Of a stretch of DNA of 64,000 bases, positions 46,734 to 58,400 are shown piece by piece; within the stretch, counting starts at the first letter, position 1; every line of letters starts with the position of its first letter. Origin of the DNA: Sphingomonas hominis (GTDB lineage: Bacteria; Pseudomonadota; Alphaproteobacteria; Sphingomonadales; Sphingomonadaceae); assembly GCF_013328205.1 (NCBI RefSeq), contig NZ_JABULH010000002.1, forward strand, positions 186,001 to 250,000. The letters run 5' to 3'. The notes under the pieces were generated by a model. The model was not told where the DNA came from, searched no databases, and was given only the letters and a program-made list of their open reading frames with translations. Made by a program: the position numbers and the translations under genes.

Positions 46734-47132
46734 GTGCTGTTTCACACCATGGTCGGATCGAACGACATCGAACGATCGAAGCGCTTCTACGACAAGGTGC
46801 TCGGGACGCTCGGCGCTGGCGAAGGGGCGCGGAACATCGCCGATAGTGGTCATACGCGGCTGATCTACAATGATGGCAGCGGAACCAACTTCATCGTCAG
46901 CCAGCCGATCAACGACGAACCGGCAACGATCGCGAACGGCAGCACCGTCGCTTTTTCGTGCAACTCACCCGAGCAGGTGAAGCAGCTTCATGACACGGCG
47001 ATCGCCAATGGCGGCACCACGATCGAAGCACCACCCGGTCCGCGCCACACCGCATCCATGGGCACGATCGAGCTCGCCTATTTTCGGGACCCCGACGGCA
47101 ACAAGCTCTGTGGGATCCATTTCCCTCAGTAA
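46734..47132 (+). CDS. VOC (glyoxalase/bleomycin resistance) family protein
   Basis: A 132-residue single-domain protein of the vicinal-oxygen-chelate fold (FHTMVGSNDIERSKRFYDKVLGTLG..., then AYFRDPDGNKLCGIHF). The DPDGN turn with H130-like residues is typical of glyoxalase-like metal sites. The substrate is unknown. A GTG start with AGGAG nine bases upstream is used. Confidence 0.85.
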   Translation: MLFHTMVGSNDIERSKRFYDKVLGTLGAGEGARNIADSGHTRLIYNDGSGTNFIVSQPINDEPATIANGSTVAFSCNSPEQVKQLHDTAIANGGTTIEAPPGPRHTASMGTIELAYFRDPDGNKLCGIHFPQ

Positions 47133-47663
47133 GCACGAAGGTCGCATGCCGGCCTGAACGCTGCCCGTCTCCGGCGGGGATGGGCGGCAAGCGTGTTGCC
47201 AGAAGAAAGCCAAACAACCGGCCGGCATGTCTGCGTCCGTCAAAAGCGGACCTTTGCACCATTGTCTCAGACCAAGCCGAGAAAGCGGGCGCAACGCGAC
47301 CGGGGCTTCCGCCGCACCGGGCTCGGCAACGCGCGTGAACGATCGGTCGGCATGCGGCGGCGGCGCAGGCACGTTAATAGTCGGTCGGATTTGATCGTAC
47401 GGACGTAGCGTGCGCTCATCGTCGCATTCACGGCTCGTGCCTGCACCCGACCGAGCAAAACGCCGCTGTCCTACACGCGCCCGACCGGGCAGGGCGACGC
47501 GATGACCACCAGTGTTCACACATTCTCCGCCCCCGCGCAGGCGGGCGCGCGCGGGCGGGGGAGCCTCCACTTCCTCCACTTCGCGGCTCCACTTCGTGCC
47601 AGACCTGACGGAGCCGACCTGACGCCGCTGCGTTGAGCGCTTCTACCATTCGAGGAACCCCGC
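47133..47663. other. Long intergenic stretch without gene
   Basis: About 530 bases between the VOC gene and a small membrane-protein gene. Candidate ORFs on both strands are Arg-rich and lack ribosome sites. A Cys/Arg-poor stretch near 47500-47620 is repetitive in ACTTC (CTCCACTTCCTCCACTTCGC). Nothing else was recognised. Confidence 0.5.
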
Positions 47664-47990
47664 ATGTCGCACTCGCACACGCCGCCCGTGCCCAAGGACA
47701 ATCAGTCGCCTTATCCGATCCACGAGCCGCCGCATCCGCACGCCGCATCCGCGCCGACCGATCGCCCGGTCGCCAAGACCCCCGACAAGCACGACCATAA
47801 CCGCTCGCTCGCGATCGGGGCCGCGATCGGGATCGGTGCCGCCGCGCTCGCGCTGGCTGCGGGCGTGTTCATGCTGGAAGAGCGCGACAAGCCTAGGCCC
47901 AAGAAGCCCAAACCCGGCCACAAGGCCAAGCACAAGGGCGAGGGCAAGCCCAAGCCGAAGCCCGACCACGACGCCAAGCACGCCGCGTGA
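47664..47990 (+). CDS. Small single-pass membrane protein with basic tail
   Basis: A 108-residue product with a Pro/His-rich N-terminus (MSHSHTPPVPKDNQSPYPIHEPPHPHA). One membrane helix follows (about 49-71, IGAAIGIGAAALALAAGVFML), then a Lys/Pro-rich tail of repeated basic-proline units (PKKPKPGHKAKHKGEGKPKPKPDHDAKH). GAGGAA lies eight bases before the ATG. The topology suggests a cytoplasmic or periplasmic charged arm. No named family. Confidence 0.65.
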   Translation: MSHSHTPPVPKDNQSPYPIHEPPHPHAASAPTDRPVAKTPDKHDHNRSLAIGAAIGIGAAALALAAGVFMLEERDKPRPKKPKPGHKAKHKGEGKPKPKPDHDAKHAA

Positions 47991-48055
47991 CCGCTTGGGT
48001 GCCGCCAACGATATGTTGCGTGGCACCCGCCACCCGCGTCTGTTAGCCTCTGGCC

Positions 48056-50326
48056 ATGCCTGTCTCCGCCGCCGCCTCTGCCCGTGAAATCCTGACCCGC
48101 CTGCACGACGTGATGGCCGCGCGCAGCCCGGCGCAGTCGAAGCTCAACCAGGTGGTGGAGATCATCGGCGAGGCGCTCGATAGCGAGGTCTGCTCGATCT
48201 ACCTGCTGCGCGAAGGCGTGCTGGAACTGTTCGCAACCCGCGGGCTGGCACCGGAGGCGGTGCACGTCACCAAGCTGGCGATGGGCGAGGGGCTGGTCGG
48301 CACGATCGCCGAGCAGAACGAAATCTTGAACCTCGACGAAGCGGCGAGCCACCCCGATTTCGCCTACAAGCCCGAGACGGGCGAAGATCGCTATCACAGC
48401 TTCGCGGGGGTCCCGATCGTCCGGCGCGAACGCTCGGTGGGCGTGCTGGCGGTGCAGCACGCCGATCCGCGTCGCTACGCCGACATCGAGATCGAGGCGT
48501 TGCAGACGGTGGCGATGGTCTTGTCCGAGCTGATCGCCAATGCCGGGCTGATCGACCAGGGCGGGCCCAAGGACCGCGTGCAGTCGACCGCGACCGTCCG
48601 CATTTCGGGCCAGAAACTGGTCGACGGCATGGCGGCGGGGTGCGCGGTGTTCCACCAGCCGCGCGTGACGATCGAGCACACCGTCGCCGAGGACACTGAG
48701 GCCGAGCGCCACCGCGTCTATGCCGCGTTCGACAAGATGCGCGAACAGATCGACCGCATCGCGCGCGAGGCCGAGTTCGGCGTCGGCGACGAACATCAGG
48801 AGGTGATCGCCACCTACAAGATGTTCGCCTACGACGAGGGTTGGGCGCGGCGGATCAACGAGGCGATCGACAGCGGCCTGACCGCCGAGGCCGCAATCGA
48901 GCGGGTGCAGCAGCGCACGCGCCAGCGCATGCGCCAGATCGACGATCCGTTGTTGCAGGACCGGATGCACGACCTGGAGGATCTGTCCAACCGGCTGCTG
49001 CGAACCGTGTCGGGCCAGATGGGCACCGCGGCGCAACTGGGGCTCAGGCAGGATACGATCCTGATCGCGCGCAACCTGGGGCCGGCCGAACTGCTCGAAT
49101 ACGATCGCCGACGGTTGAAGGGCGTGATCCTGGAGGAAGGATCGCTGACCGCGCACGTCATCATCGTCGCGCGCGCCATGGGCGTGCCGGTGCTGGGGCG
49201 CGTGCGCGACGTGCGCCGCACGATCGCGGAGGGCGATCTGCTGCTGCTCGACGTGACCGAAGGCTCGGTGCTGGTGCGTCCGACGCTGCCGATGGAGGAA
49301 GCGTTCGACGCCAAGCTGCTGCTCCGGCAGAAACGCAAGGCCGCCTACGCCGCGCTGCGCGACCTCGCACCCGAGACGCGCGACGGGCACCGCGTAACCG
49401 TGATGGTCAACGCTGGGCTGCGCGACGACGTCGCCGCGCTCGACGTGACGGGTGCGGACGGGATCGGGCTGTTCCGCACCGAATTCCAGTTCCTGGTGTC
49501 CGCCACGCTGCCGCAGCGCGAGCGTCAGCAGCGGCTCTACCGCGAGGTGCTGGATGCCGCAGGCGACCGCCCGGTCGTGTTCCGGACGGTCGACATCGGC
49601 GGCGACAAGGCGTTGCCGTACCTCGTTGCCGATTCGGCCGAGGAGGAGAACCCTGCGATGGGCTGGCGCGCGCTCAGGCTCGCGCTCGAGCGCGACGGGT
49701 TGATGAAGGCACAGGCACGCGCGCTGCTGGAGGCAGCGGCGGGGCGCACGCTCAACGTCATGTTCCCGATGGTGAGCGAGGCATGGGAGTTCGACGAGGC
49801 CAAGGCACTGTTCGAGGCGCAGCGCGACTGGATCGCCTCGCGCGGGCGACGCTTGCCCGTCGAGATCCGCTACGGCGCGATGCTGGAGGTGCCGAGCCTG
49901 GCGTACCAACTCGACCTGCTACTGCCCAAGGTGCAATTCCTCTCAATCGGCACCAACGACCTGACGCAATTTCTATTCGCCGCCGACCGCGCCAATCCCA
50001 AGCTGGCCGAGCGCTACGATTGGTTGTCGACCTCGATCCTGCGCTTCGTCCGGCTCGTGTCGGATCAGGCGCGTGCCGCGGGCGTGCCGGTGGCGGTGTG
50101 CGGCGAGATGGGCGGGCGCCCGCTGGAGGCAATGGCGCTGATCGGGCTCGGCATCGACCGATTGTCGATCACCCCGGCGGCGGTCGGCCCGATCAAGGCG
50201 ATGATCCGCTCGCTCGATCACGGCGCCCTTCAGGCACGCATGGTCGATTTGCTCGATCACCCCACGCGTGACATGCGCGCGGTGCTGGCCGATTGGGCCG
50301 CGTCGCAAGGCGTCGAAATGGCGTGA
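48056..50326 (+). CDS. ptsP: Phosphoenolpyruvate-protein phosphotransferase, nitrogen PTS (EI-Ntr)
   Basis: First enzyme of the regulatory PTS-Ntr chain, passing phosphate from phosphoenolpyruvate to NPr. The 756-residue chain has an N-terminal GAF domain (about 15-160) with VCSIYLLREGVLELFATRGL. The PEP-utilising swivel domain has EEGSLTAHVIIVARAMGVPVLG with the phosphohistidine at about H365, and a PEP-binding barrel follows (about 440-720) with FRTVDIGGDKALPYL and GTNDLTQFLFAADR. A good ATG start. No npr or ptsN in the window. Confidence 0.94.
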   Translation: MPVSAAASAREILTRLHDVMAARSPAQSKLNQVVEIIGEALDSEVCSIYLLREGVLELFATRGLAPEAVHVTKLAMGEGLVGTIAEQNEILNLDEAASHPDFAYKPETGEDRYHSFAGVPIVRRERSVGVLAVQHADPRRYADIEIEALQTVAMVLSELIANAGLIDQGGPKDRVQSTATVRISGQKLVDGMAAGCAVFHQPRVTIEHTVAEDTEAERHRVYAAFDKMREQIDRIAREAEFGVGDEHQEVIATYKMFAYDEGWARRINEAIDSGLTAEAAIERVQQRTRQRMRQIDDPLLQDRMHDLEDLSNRLLRTVSGQMGTAAQLGLRQDTILIARNLGPAELLEYDRRRLKGVILEEGSLTAHVIIVARAMGVPVLGRVRDVRRTIAEGDLLLLDVTEGSVLVRPTLPMEEAFDAKLLLRQKRKAAYAALRDLAPETRDGHRVTVMVNAGLRDDVAALDVTGADGIGLFRTEFQFLVSATLPQRERQQRLYREVLDAAGDRPVVFRTVDIGGDKALPYLVADSAEEENPAMGWRALRLALERDGLMKAQARALLEAAAGRTLNVMFPMVSEAWEFDEAKALFEAQRDWIASRGRRLPVEIRYGAMLEVPSLAYQLDLLLPKVQFLSIGTNDLTQFLFAADRANPKLAERYDWLSTSILRFVRLVSDQARAAGVPVAVCGEMGGRPLEAMALIGLGIDRLSITPAAVGPIKAMIRSLDHGALQARMVDLLDHPTRDMRAVLADWAASQGVEMA

Positions 50327-50431
50327 TCGCGCGCCGGGCCGGGTGACGGCTCGGTTGACACTAACCGGCGTGTTTGAAAGACGCGTAACAGTGGCGGCGA
50401 TACCGAGCATCGCGGCACGCTGGAGAACAAG

Positions 50432-51415
50432 ATGGGCGACGGCGACTTGGGCGAGAAGGCGAGCGCGAAACCGGCATCGGTCGGCCAGCGGCTCCTTGCC
50501 GCGCGCGAGGCACAAGGGCTGTCGCTGCCCGAGGTGGCGGTGCGCACCCGCGTGACGCAGCGTTTCCTTGAGGCGATCGAGACCGGTCGGCTGCAGGAGC
50601 TGCCGTCGTCGACCTACGCGGTGGGCTTCGCCAAGGCGTATGCGCGTGCGGTCGGGCTCGATCAGGTGGCAATCGGCCGCGACATCCGCGAGGAGATGAA
50701 CGCGCCCGGCGCTGTGCAGCGCCCGCAGCACCACGTGCAGGAGATTGCCGACCCGGCGCGCGGGCCATCGCGCGGGCTGGTGATCGTCGCACTCGGGCTC
50801 GCGCTCGCGGTGCTGATCCTGGCGCTGCTGTGGTTCACCACCGACGTGTTCCGCGGCACGAGCGAGCAGCCGAGCACGCCCGCGGGCGATGCGCAGGTGT
50901 CGACCGCAGTGCCCGCCCCCACGTCTGCGCCGACGCCCGTCGCGACAACGGGACCGGTCGTGCTGACCGCGGCCGACGAGGTGTGGCTGCGCGTCTACGA
51001 TGCGGCGAACGCCACGTTGTTCCTGGGCACGATGAAGCCGGGTCAGCGGTTCGAGGTGCCGGCCAACGCCAACGAACCGATGATCAACGTCGGCCGTCCA
51101 GACAAGCTGCAGATCACTGTTGGCGGGCGCGCGGTTCCGCCGCTCGGCGACGGCAGCCGTCCACTCAAGGACATCCGCATTAGTGCGGCGGCACTGGCGG
51201 GTCGCGCAACGGGTACGGCGCCGCTCGCGACGCCGACCGATGCCGTATCGGCATCGCGCACGCAGGCGCGCTCGACCGTCAATAGGCGCAGCGGCACGCT
51301 ACCGCCCGCCTTCGCCTCGCCCGCCGGTGGCGACGATGAGGCAGCCCGCGCCAACCGCGCCGCGGCCGGCGATGCGGCGGCGCCCAGCGCGGCAAGCACG
51401 CCGTCGGTGCAGTAA
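50432..51415 (+). CDS. RodZ-like cytoskeletal protein
   Basis: A 327-residue bitopic membrane protein. The N-terminal helix-turn-helix (about 17-85: GQRLLAAREAQGLSLPEVAVRTRVTQRFLEAIE) is that of RodZ, which links MreB to the envelope. One membrane helix follows (about 115-135), then a Pro/Thr-rich periplasmic linker and a DUF4115 domain (about 170-250) with VWLRVYDAANATLFLGTMKPGQRFEVP. The C-terminal 70 residues are Ala-rich and disordered. It is likely the sphingomonad RodZ, but the mre genes are not in the window. Confidence 0.85.
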   Translation: MGDGDLGEKASAKPASVGQRLLAAREAQGLSLPEVAVRTRVTQRFLEAIETGRLQELPSSTYAVGFAKAYARAVGLDQVAIGRDIREEMNAPGAVQRPQHHVQEIADPARGPSRGLVIVALGLALAVLILALLWFTTDVFRGTSEQPSTPAGDAQVSTAVPAPTSAPTPVATTGPVVLTAADEVWLRVYDAANATLFLGTMKPGQRFEVPANANEPMINVGRPDKLQITVGGRAVPPLGDGSRPLKDIRISAAALAGRATGTAPLATPTDAVSASRTQARSTVNRRSGTLPPAFASPAGGDDEAARANRAAAGDAAAPSAASTPSVQ

Positions 51416-51486
51416 GCCGCTTCAGCCTATGGACAGGTGAACGCAACTAGTTACCACGCATGATGATCGATGGTCGGGGGCGACGC

Positions 51487-52422
51487 ATGAACGGATTACG
51501 CTTGAGTGCGGGGCTCGCCGCGGTCGGGGCGCTGGCGGTGACGACGGTTCCTGCGACCGCGCAGTCGAACGTCGAGGGCCGCGTCGGCAAGCTGGAAAGC
51601 GAGATGCGCGCGGTGCAGCGCAAGGTGTTCCCCGGCGGCAACGTCGCGCTGGTCGAACCGCAGATTTCGCCCGAGGCGACGCGGACGGTGCCGAACGGCG
51701 TGCCCGCGACCAGCCCGGTTACCGACCTGTCGAACCGCGTCACCGCGCTGGAACAACAGATGGCGACGATGACCGGTCAGATCGAGCAGACGCAATATCG
51801 TCTGCGTCAGATCGAGGATCAGTTCACCGCGTACAAGAAGGCGACGGACGCGCGGCTCGCCGCGCCTGCTGCAGCGTCGGCCGGCACGGCGGATCCGGCC
51901 GAGACCGCGCCGCCGACGCGCAGTGCCGCTAGGGCTGCGGGCGACACCGCGCCGGGGCGCGCCGCCGATGCCAAGCCTGCCGAGCCGACCCGCAGTGCGC
52001 GCGCGGCGAGCGTCGAGAAACCGGACACCGGCGACGCGGCCGAGGACGCCTATACCTATGGCTTCCGCCTCTACACCGCTAAGATGTATTCGGAGGCCGA
52101 GACGCAGTTGAAGCAGGTGGTCGCGACCTATCCCAAGCATCGTCGTGCCAGCTATGCGCAGAATCTGCTCGGGCGCAGCTACCTCGACGAAGGCAAGCCG
52201 AGCCTCGCGTCGATCGCCTTCTACGACAATTACAAGAAGTTCCCCGAAGGTGAGCGTGCGCCCGACAGCCTCTACTATCTCGGGCAATCGCTGACCAAGC
52301 TCAACAAGCCGGCCGATGCGTGCAAGGTCTATGGCGAGCTGACCGATGTTTACGGCGACAAGATTTCCGCCAGCATGAAGGCCGACGTCGCCAAGGCGCG
52401 TGTCGCCGCCAAGTGCAAGTAA
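51487..52422 (+). CDS. cpoB: Periplasmic TPR protein CpoB/YbgF-like
   Basis: A 311-residue exported protein with a signal peptide (MNGLRLSAGLAAVGALAVTTVPATAQS). An N-terminal coiled-coil-like region follows (VEGRVGKLESEMRAVQRKVF and NRVTALEQQMATMTGQIEQTQYRLRQIEDQFTAYKK). After a Ser/Ala/Thr-rich linker comes a C-terminal TPR domain (about 195-311) with AYTYGFRLYTAKMYSEAETQLKQVVATYPKH and LLGRSYLDEGKPSLASIAFYDNYKKFP. The order cpoB-tilS-ftsH is a usual one in alphaproteobacteria. Start at 51487 has GGGGG six bases before. Confidence 0.85.
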   Translation: MNGLRLSAGLAAVGALAVTTVPATAQSNVEGRVGKLESEMRAVQRKVFPGGNVALVEPQISPEATRTVPNGVPATSPVTDLSNRVTALEQQMATMTGQIEQTQYRLRQIEDQFTAYKKATDARLAAPAAASAGTADPAETAPPTRSAARAAGDTAPGRAADAKPAEPTRSARAASVEKPDTGDAAEDAYTYGFRLYTAKMYSEAETQLKQVVATYPKHRRASYAQNLLGRSYLDEGKPSLASIAFYDNYKKFPEGERAPDSLYYLGQSLTKLNKPADACKVYGELTDVYGDKISASMKADVAKARVAAKCK

Positions 52423-53413
52423 CGCGCCGCTGACGCCATCGTGCGCGCCTGACGCTGCGGCGGTCGCGCGCTTCGCCGACGATCTCGCGCGCGTGCTGCC
52501 CGCCACGTCGGCGCCGCTGCTGGTCGCGGTGTCGGGTGGACCCGACAGCATCGCATTGCTGCTGTTGGCGCATCGGCTGCTCGGATCGCGCTGCATGGCC
52601 GCGACGGTCGACCACGGATTACGGCCCGATGCAGCGGGGGAGGCGGCGTGGGTCGCTGAATTGTGCGCGGCGCTGGGCGTGCGACACGCGGTGCTGACCG
52701 GTGCGTTGCCCGAACGCGACGGGCGCACGCGCAACGTGTCGGCGCGGGCGCGTGCGCTGCGCTACAACCTGCTGCGCGCGCATGCTGACGCTATCCAGGC
52801 GGCGGCGATCGCGACCGCGCACCATGCCGACGATCAGGTGGAGACGCTGGTGATGCGGTTGAACCGCGGCGCAGGGCTCGCTGGGTTGGCCGGGGTGCGC
52901 GCGCGCGGCGACCGCGTGATCCGACCGTTGCTCGGCTGGCGGCGCGCCGAACTCGCCGCGATCGTCGCCACGAGCGGGATCGCGCCGGTCGACGACCCCA
53001 GCAACCACGACCCGCGCTTCGATCGAGCCCGGCTGCGGACTGCGATCGGCGCGGCGCCGTGGATCGAGGCGGCGGCATGGACGCGGAGCGCGCGGGCGCT
53101 GGCCGATGCGGAGACAGCACTCGAGTGGACGGCCGATCGGCTGTGGCAGGAACGCTGCGAGGTGACGTGTGGCGCGGTTGCGTTGTCGCCCGCCGGATTG
53201 CCGTTCGAGCTGCAACGCCGCTTGGTCGCGCACTGCGTCACGGCGATCGACCCCGACAGCGAACCGCGGGGAAGCGCGGTCGCCGACGCGGTCACCGCGC
53301 TCTCCCGCGGCGGCTCGGTGATGCTCGGCAATGTACTGTGTCGCGGGCTGCGTGACGCGCGCGACGAACCGGTGTGGCGCTTCGCCGAAGCGCCACCGCG
53401 TCGATCAACGTGA
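52400..53413 (+). CDS. tilS: tRNA(Ile)-lysidine synthetase
   Basis: Converts the wobble cytidine of the AUA-reading tRNA-Ile to lysidine. The PP-loop SGGPDS lies at about 45-50 in [30 protein letters not shown] and [13 protein letters not shown] are typical. The 337-residue chain is short of the longest TilS forms, with a reduced C-terminal part. The GTG start overlaps cpoB, whose last 23 bases are shared. Such overlap favours coupled translation. Confidence 0.92.
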   Translation: MSPPSASNAPLTPSCAPDAAAVARFADDLARVLPATSAPLLVAVSGGPDSIALLLLAHRLLGSRCMAATVDHGLRPDAAGEAAWVAELCAALGVRHAVLTGALPERDGRTRNVSARARALRYNLLRAHADAIQAAAIATAHHADDQVETLVMRLNRGAGLAGLAGVRARGDRVIRPLLGWRRAELAAIVATSGIAPVDDPSNHDPRFDRARLRTAIGAAPWIEAAAWTRSARALADAETALEWTADRLWQERCEVTCGAVALSPAGLPFELQRRLVAHCVTAIDPDSEPRGSAVADAVTALSRGGSVMLGNVLCRGLRDARDEPVWRFAEAPPRRST

Positions 53414-53477
53414 ACGGCCTTGTTCCATTGCCATTAACCCCGCCACGCCTACATATTCGTGGACGAAAGGCTCCCGA

Positions 53478-55466
<1,989 letters not shown>

Positions 55467-55493
55467 CACTCGCCGAGCGGATGACACGAGAAA

Positions 55494-55524
55494 GGCCGCG
55501 GGAGGGTTCCTCCCGCGGCCTTTT
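55494..55524. terminator. Bidirectional terminator between ftsH and the glycine-zipper gene
   Basis: GGCCGCGGGAGG pairs with CCTCCCGCGGCC (12 base pairs) around GTT. TTTTGTTT follows on the plus strand and TTT on the minus strand, so it serves both convergent genes. Confidence 0.9.
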
Positions 55525-55571
55525 GTTTGCTCACCAACGATCAGCTGGCATGTACCGGCTGATCGGATACG

Positions 55572-55880
55572 TCAGCGGCAGCGCTTCTTGGCAGTGATGG
55601 TGCGGTCGATCGCGCGCCCGCCCAGCGCACCCGCCGCGCCGCCCGCAACCGTGCCGAGCAGACCGCCGCCGACCGCGTTGCCGAGCACTGCGCCACCGAC
55701 ACCGCCCGCGACCAGCCCGGTCGTGCCGCTCGAATAGCGGCAACGACGCACGCGGTTACGACGATAGCGCGAGTCCTTGCCGCGATACTCGCGCGCTTCG
55801 GCCTTGCCCGTCGGAGCGACCACGGCCGCCGTCGGAACGGCCAGACCAGCGGCCGCAAGGGTGAGCAGGAACTTGCGCAT
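55572..55880 (-). CDS. Glycine-zipper small exported protein
   Basis: A 102-residue product with a signal peptide (MRKFLLTLAAAGLAVPTAAVVAPTGKAEA). It has a cysteine-bearing basic stretch (RNRVRRCRYSSG) and a Gly-zipper helix (TTGLVAGGVGGAVLGNAVGGGLLGTVAGGAAGALGGRAID), as in outer-membrane-associated glycine-zipper 2TM proteins. Pairs of such segments can insert or bundle in membranes. A good AGGGAG lies upstream of the ATG. Confidence 0.8.
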   Translation of the reverse strand: MRKFLLTLAAAGLAVPTAAVVAPTGKAEAREYRGKDSRYRRNRVRRCRYSSGTTGLVAGGVGGAVLGNAVGGGLLGTVAGGAAGALGGRAIDRTITAKKRCR

Positions 55881-55946
55881 GGTAGAAAACTCCCTGAGGT
55901 GATGGTGCGTCCGGTAACGCGGCCGACCGCCACAGGTTGCGCGCGA

Positions 55947-57041
55947 TTAGTCGGCAAGCCCGAGGTAGAGCAGGCCGGTGAGGAACAGCGGCACGATCGC
56001 CCAGCAGATGAACGCGGTGAGCAGCATGGTACGCACCAGCGCGCCGCCGCGGGTGAGCGAATAGGCGCCCTTCAATTGCTTGTAGATGTGCACAATTGCG
56101 GCGATCAGCGTCGCGATGATGATCCAGCCTGAGCCTGCACCCAGCGTGATCAGTAGCGCGGCGGTGATCGTCAGCAGCGACATGAAAGTCAGCGAATAGG
56201 TCGCGAACACCGAATGATCGTAGAAGCCGAAGCGTCGGCTCAACGGAAACAACAGCCACAGGAACGGCAGCGACAGCGGGATCAGCGCCCAGCTATATTT
56301 GTACCCGCTGCTCTTGAGCTTGTAGAGTAGCAGTTGCGGGTTCTCTTTGGCGTGAGCCCACTTCTGCTCCATCCAACCCTCGAAGCCCGATCCTAAGTTG
56401 CTGTGAAGTTTGACACCGGGCAATGCCCGTTGCGCGACGCCCATGTCGTGCACCGCGCTTTGCGCATCGGCGATCCGGCGCTCCAGCTTGGCGATCCGCG
56501 AAGCGTCAGGGTTGCTAGCGGCGCGCTCCTCAACCAGCTCTCCGCGCAGATGGGTTAGTTCGGTGATGACCTTGGTACGTTCTTGCCCGAGCCGCGATTG
56601 CAGTTCGGCGACGCCACCACCGTTCTTCAGGAATGCGCTGTCGCCGAAGTGGAACATCGGCAGTTGCGCGAGGATCGCGAACATGAGGAAGACCGAGAAC
56701 AGGAACAGCGCAATCGGCGACACGAAGCGCGCGCGCTCGCCGGCCACGTAGCGCCGCGTCAGCGCGCCGGGGTGCAGCACCAGCATCGGCAGCGTGCGCC
56801 ATGCCTTGCCCTCGAAATGGAACACGCCGTGGAGGACGTCGTGGAAGAACGCGCCCGCAGTACGGTGAACGTGCCCAGCCTGTCCGCAGCGGTGGCAATG
56901 CGCGTCGATCAGCGCGGTGCCGCAGTTGAGGCACAGGCCGTGCTCGAAATGATGAGCCGCCGCCTGCGCTCCGCTGCGTGGTTCGACCGCGTGCGCGATC
57001 AAGCCGCCGGTCACCACGTGCGCCACCAACTCACCCGCCAT
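55947..57041 (-). CDS. DUF3667-type zinc-ribbon membrane protein
   Basis: A 364-residue membrane protein whose N-terminus has the two-pair zinc-ribbon CLNCGTALIDAHCHRCGQ. Five or more hydrophobic segments follow: WRTLPMLVLHPGALTRRYV, FVSPIALFLFSVFLMFAIL, LIPLSLPFLWLLFPL, LTFMSLLTITAALLITLG and WIIIATLIAAIVHIY. A central charged region (about 150-215) is coiled-coil-like. This matches DUF3667; the function is unknown. Start MAGELVAH has GGGGGC upstream. Convergent or adjacent to a cytochrome P450 gene. Confidence 0.8.
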   Translation of the reverse strand: MAGELVAHVVTGGLIAHAVEPRSGAQAAAHHFEHGLCLNCGTALIDAHCHRCGQAGHVHRTAGAFFHDVLHGVFHFEGKAWRTLPMLVLHPGALTRRYVAGERARFVSPIALFLFSVFLMFAILAQLPMFHFGDSAFLKNGGGVAELQSRLGQERTKVITELTHLRGELVEERAASNPDASRIAKLERRIADAQSAVHDMGVAQRALPGVKLHSNLGSGFEGWMEQKWAHAKENPQLLLYKLKSSGYKYSWALIPLSLPFLWLLFPLSRRFGFYDHSVFATYSLTFMSLLTITAALLITLGAGSGWIIIATLIAAIVHIYKQLKGAYSLTRGGALVRTMLLTAFICWAIVPLFLTGLLYLGLAD

Positions 57042-57099
57042 GTGCAAAGCCCCCGCTTTCGACGGCGATGGTAGCCGTAAGCGGCGTCGGCTCAAGCCC

Positions 57100-58338
57100 T
57101 CAATAGCGCGAGAGTTCGACCGGCAGCGAGCGATAGCCGTGGACGAAGCAGGCGGCGACGCGCGCGGGCTCGCCGACGACGTTCACGCGCATCCGCCTGG
57201 CCGCCATCTCCTCGAGCAGGATCGACACTTGCAACTCGGCGAGCCGTGCGCCGACGCAGCGATGGATGCCGTGCCCGAAGGCGAGGTGCCGTCGCGCGTT
57301 CGGGCGATCGACCTGGAACGCGTCGGCATTGTCGCCGAAAACGCTCTCGTCGCGGTTGGCGGAGATGTACCACATCACCACCTTGTCCCCCACGGCGATC
57401 CGCTGACCGTGGAGTTCGGTGTCGTCAGTCGCGGTGCGGCCCATGTGCGCGAGCGGGGTCTGCCAGCGGATGATCTCGCTGGTCGCGTTGCCGATCAGGC
57501 CCGTGTCGGCCTCCAGCTTGGCGCGTTCCTCGGGGAATTTGTCGAGCGCGTAGACGAGCCCGCTCATCGTGTTGCGCGTGGTGTCGTTGCCGCCGACGAT
57601 CAGCAGGATGAGATTGCCCATGAACTCATTGGCATCCATCTGCCCCATCGCGTCGGAATGGATCATCATGCTGATCAGGTCGGGAGTCGGCTCGGCATTG
57701 ATCTTGGCGTTCCACAGTCCCTGGAAATAGGCGCCCATCTCGTAGATCTTGCCCAACCGCTGCTCGCGCAGGGCCTCGTTCTTGATGATTTCGATGTCGC
57801 CGGCCCAGTCGGACCATTCGGTCAGCTTGCGCCGGTCGGCCCAGGGAAAGTCGAACAGGATCGCGAGCATCTGCGTCGTCAGCTCAATCGAGACGCGGTC
57901 GACCCAGTCGAATTGCTCGCCGTAGGGCAGCGCATCGAGGATCTCGGCGGTGCGGCGGCGGATGTCGCCGGTCATCCGCACCATCTCGCTCGGCGTGAAG
58001 GCGGGGGCGACCGTGCGCCGCTGCCCGGTGTGGATCGGGCGGTCGCGGCCGATGAACATTGGCATGCGCACTTCGCTGCCCTCGGGTGCGAACGGCGCGA
58101 TGGTGAAGCCGCCGACCTCGGACGAGTAGAGGTCCGGCAGCGACTCGACCTCGACGATCGGCTTGTAGGTCGACACCGACCAATAGGGGCCGAACTCGGA
58201 ATGCTCGACCTTGTGCACCGGTGCCTCGGCGCGGAGCCGACGGAACGGCTCGCCCCAGGTGTCGTCGCGGTACAGCTCGGGCCGGCTCACGTCGAACGGG
58301 TCGATCGCGGGTGCAGCCTCTCTCAACAGCGTGGCCAT
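57100..58338 (-). CDS. CYP153-type cytochrome P450
   Basis: A 412-residue soluble P450. The heme cysteine is C361 in FGHGIHRCVGARLAE; ExxR is in EIIRWQTPLAHMGRT, and the I-helix motif is GGNDTTRNTMSG. The stretch VSIELTTQMLAILFDFPWADRRKLTEWSD is very close to CYP153 family enzymes, terminal hydroxylases of medium-chain alkanes and fatty acids. No ferredoxin or ferredoxin reductase is adjacent, so electrons must come from elsewhere. The fpr at 8976 is one candidate. Substrate is inferred from family only. Confidence 0.85.
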   Translation of the reverse strand: MATLLREAAPAIDPFDVSRPELYRDDTWGEPFRRLRAEAPVHKVEHSEFGPYWSVSTYKPIVEVESLPDLYSSEVGGFTIAPFAPEGSEVRMPMFIGRDRPIHTGQRRTVAPAFTPSEMVRMTGDIRRRTAEILDALPYGEQFDWVDRVSIELTTQMLAILFDFPWADRRKLTEWSDWAGDIEIIKNEALREQRLGKIYEMGAYFQGLWNAKINAEPTPDLISMMIHSDAMGQMDANEFMGNLILLIVGGNDTTRNTMSGLVYALDKFPEERAKLEADTGLIGNATSEIIRWQTPLAHMGRTATDDTELHGQRIAVGDKVVMWYISANRDESVFGDNADAFQVDRPNARRHLAFGHGIHRCVGARLAELQVSILLEEMAARRMRVNVVGEPARVAACFVHGYRSLPVELSRY

Positions 58339-58400
58339 CGGGTCTCTCCTATTTCGTTGCGAGAGAAAACCTAACTGACACGCATGTCAACAGCGTTTCG

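Noticed and set aside
47711-49909. Minus-strand 732-codon frame opposite ptsP
   Set aside because: His/Arg/Leu-rich shadow without start signal; ptsP is intact on the other strand.
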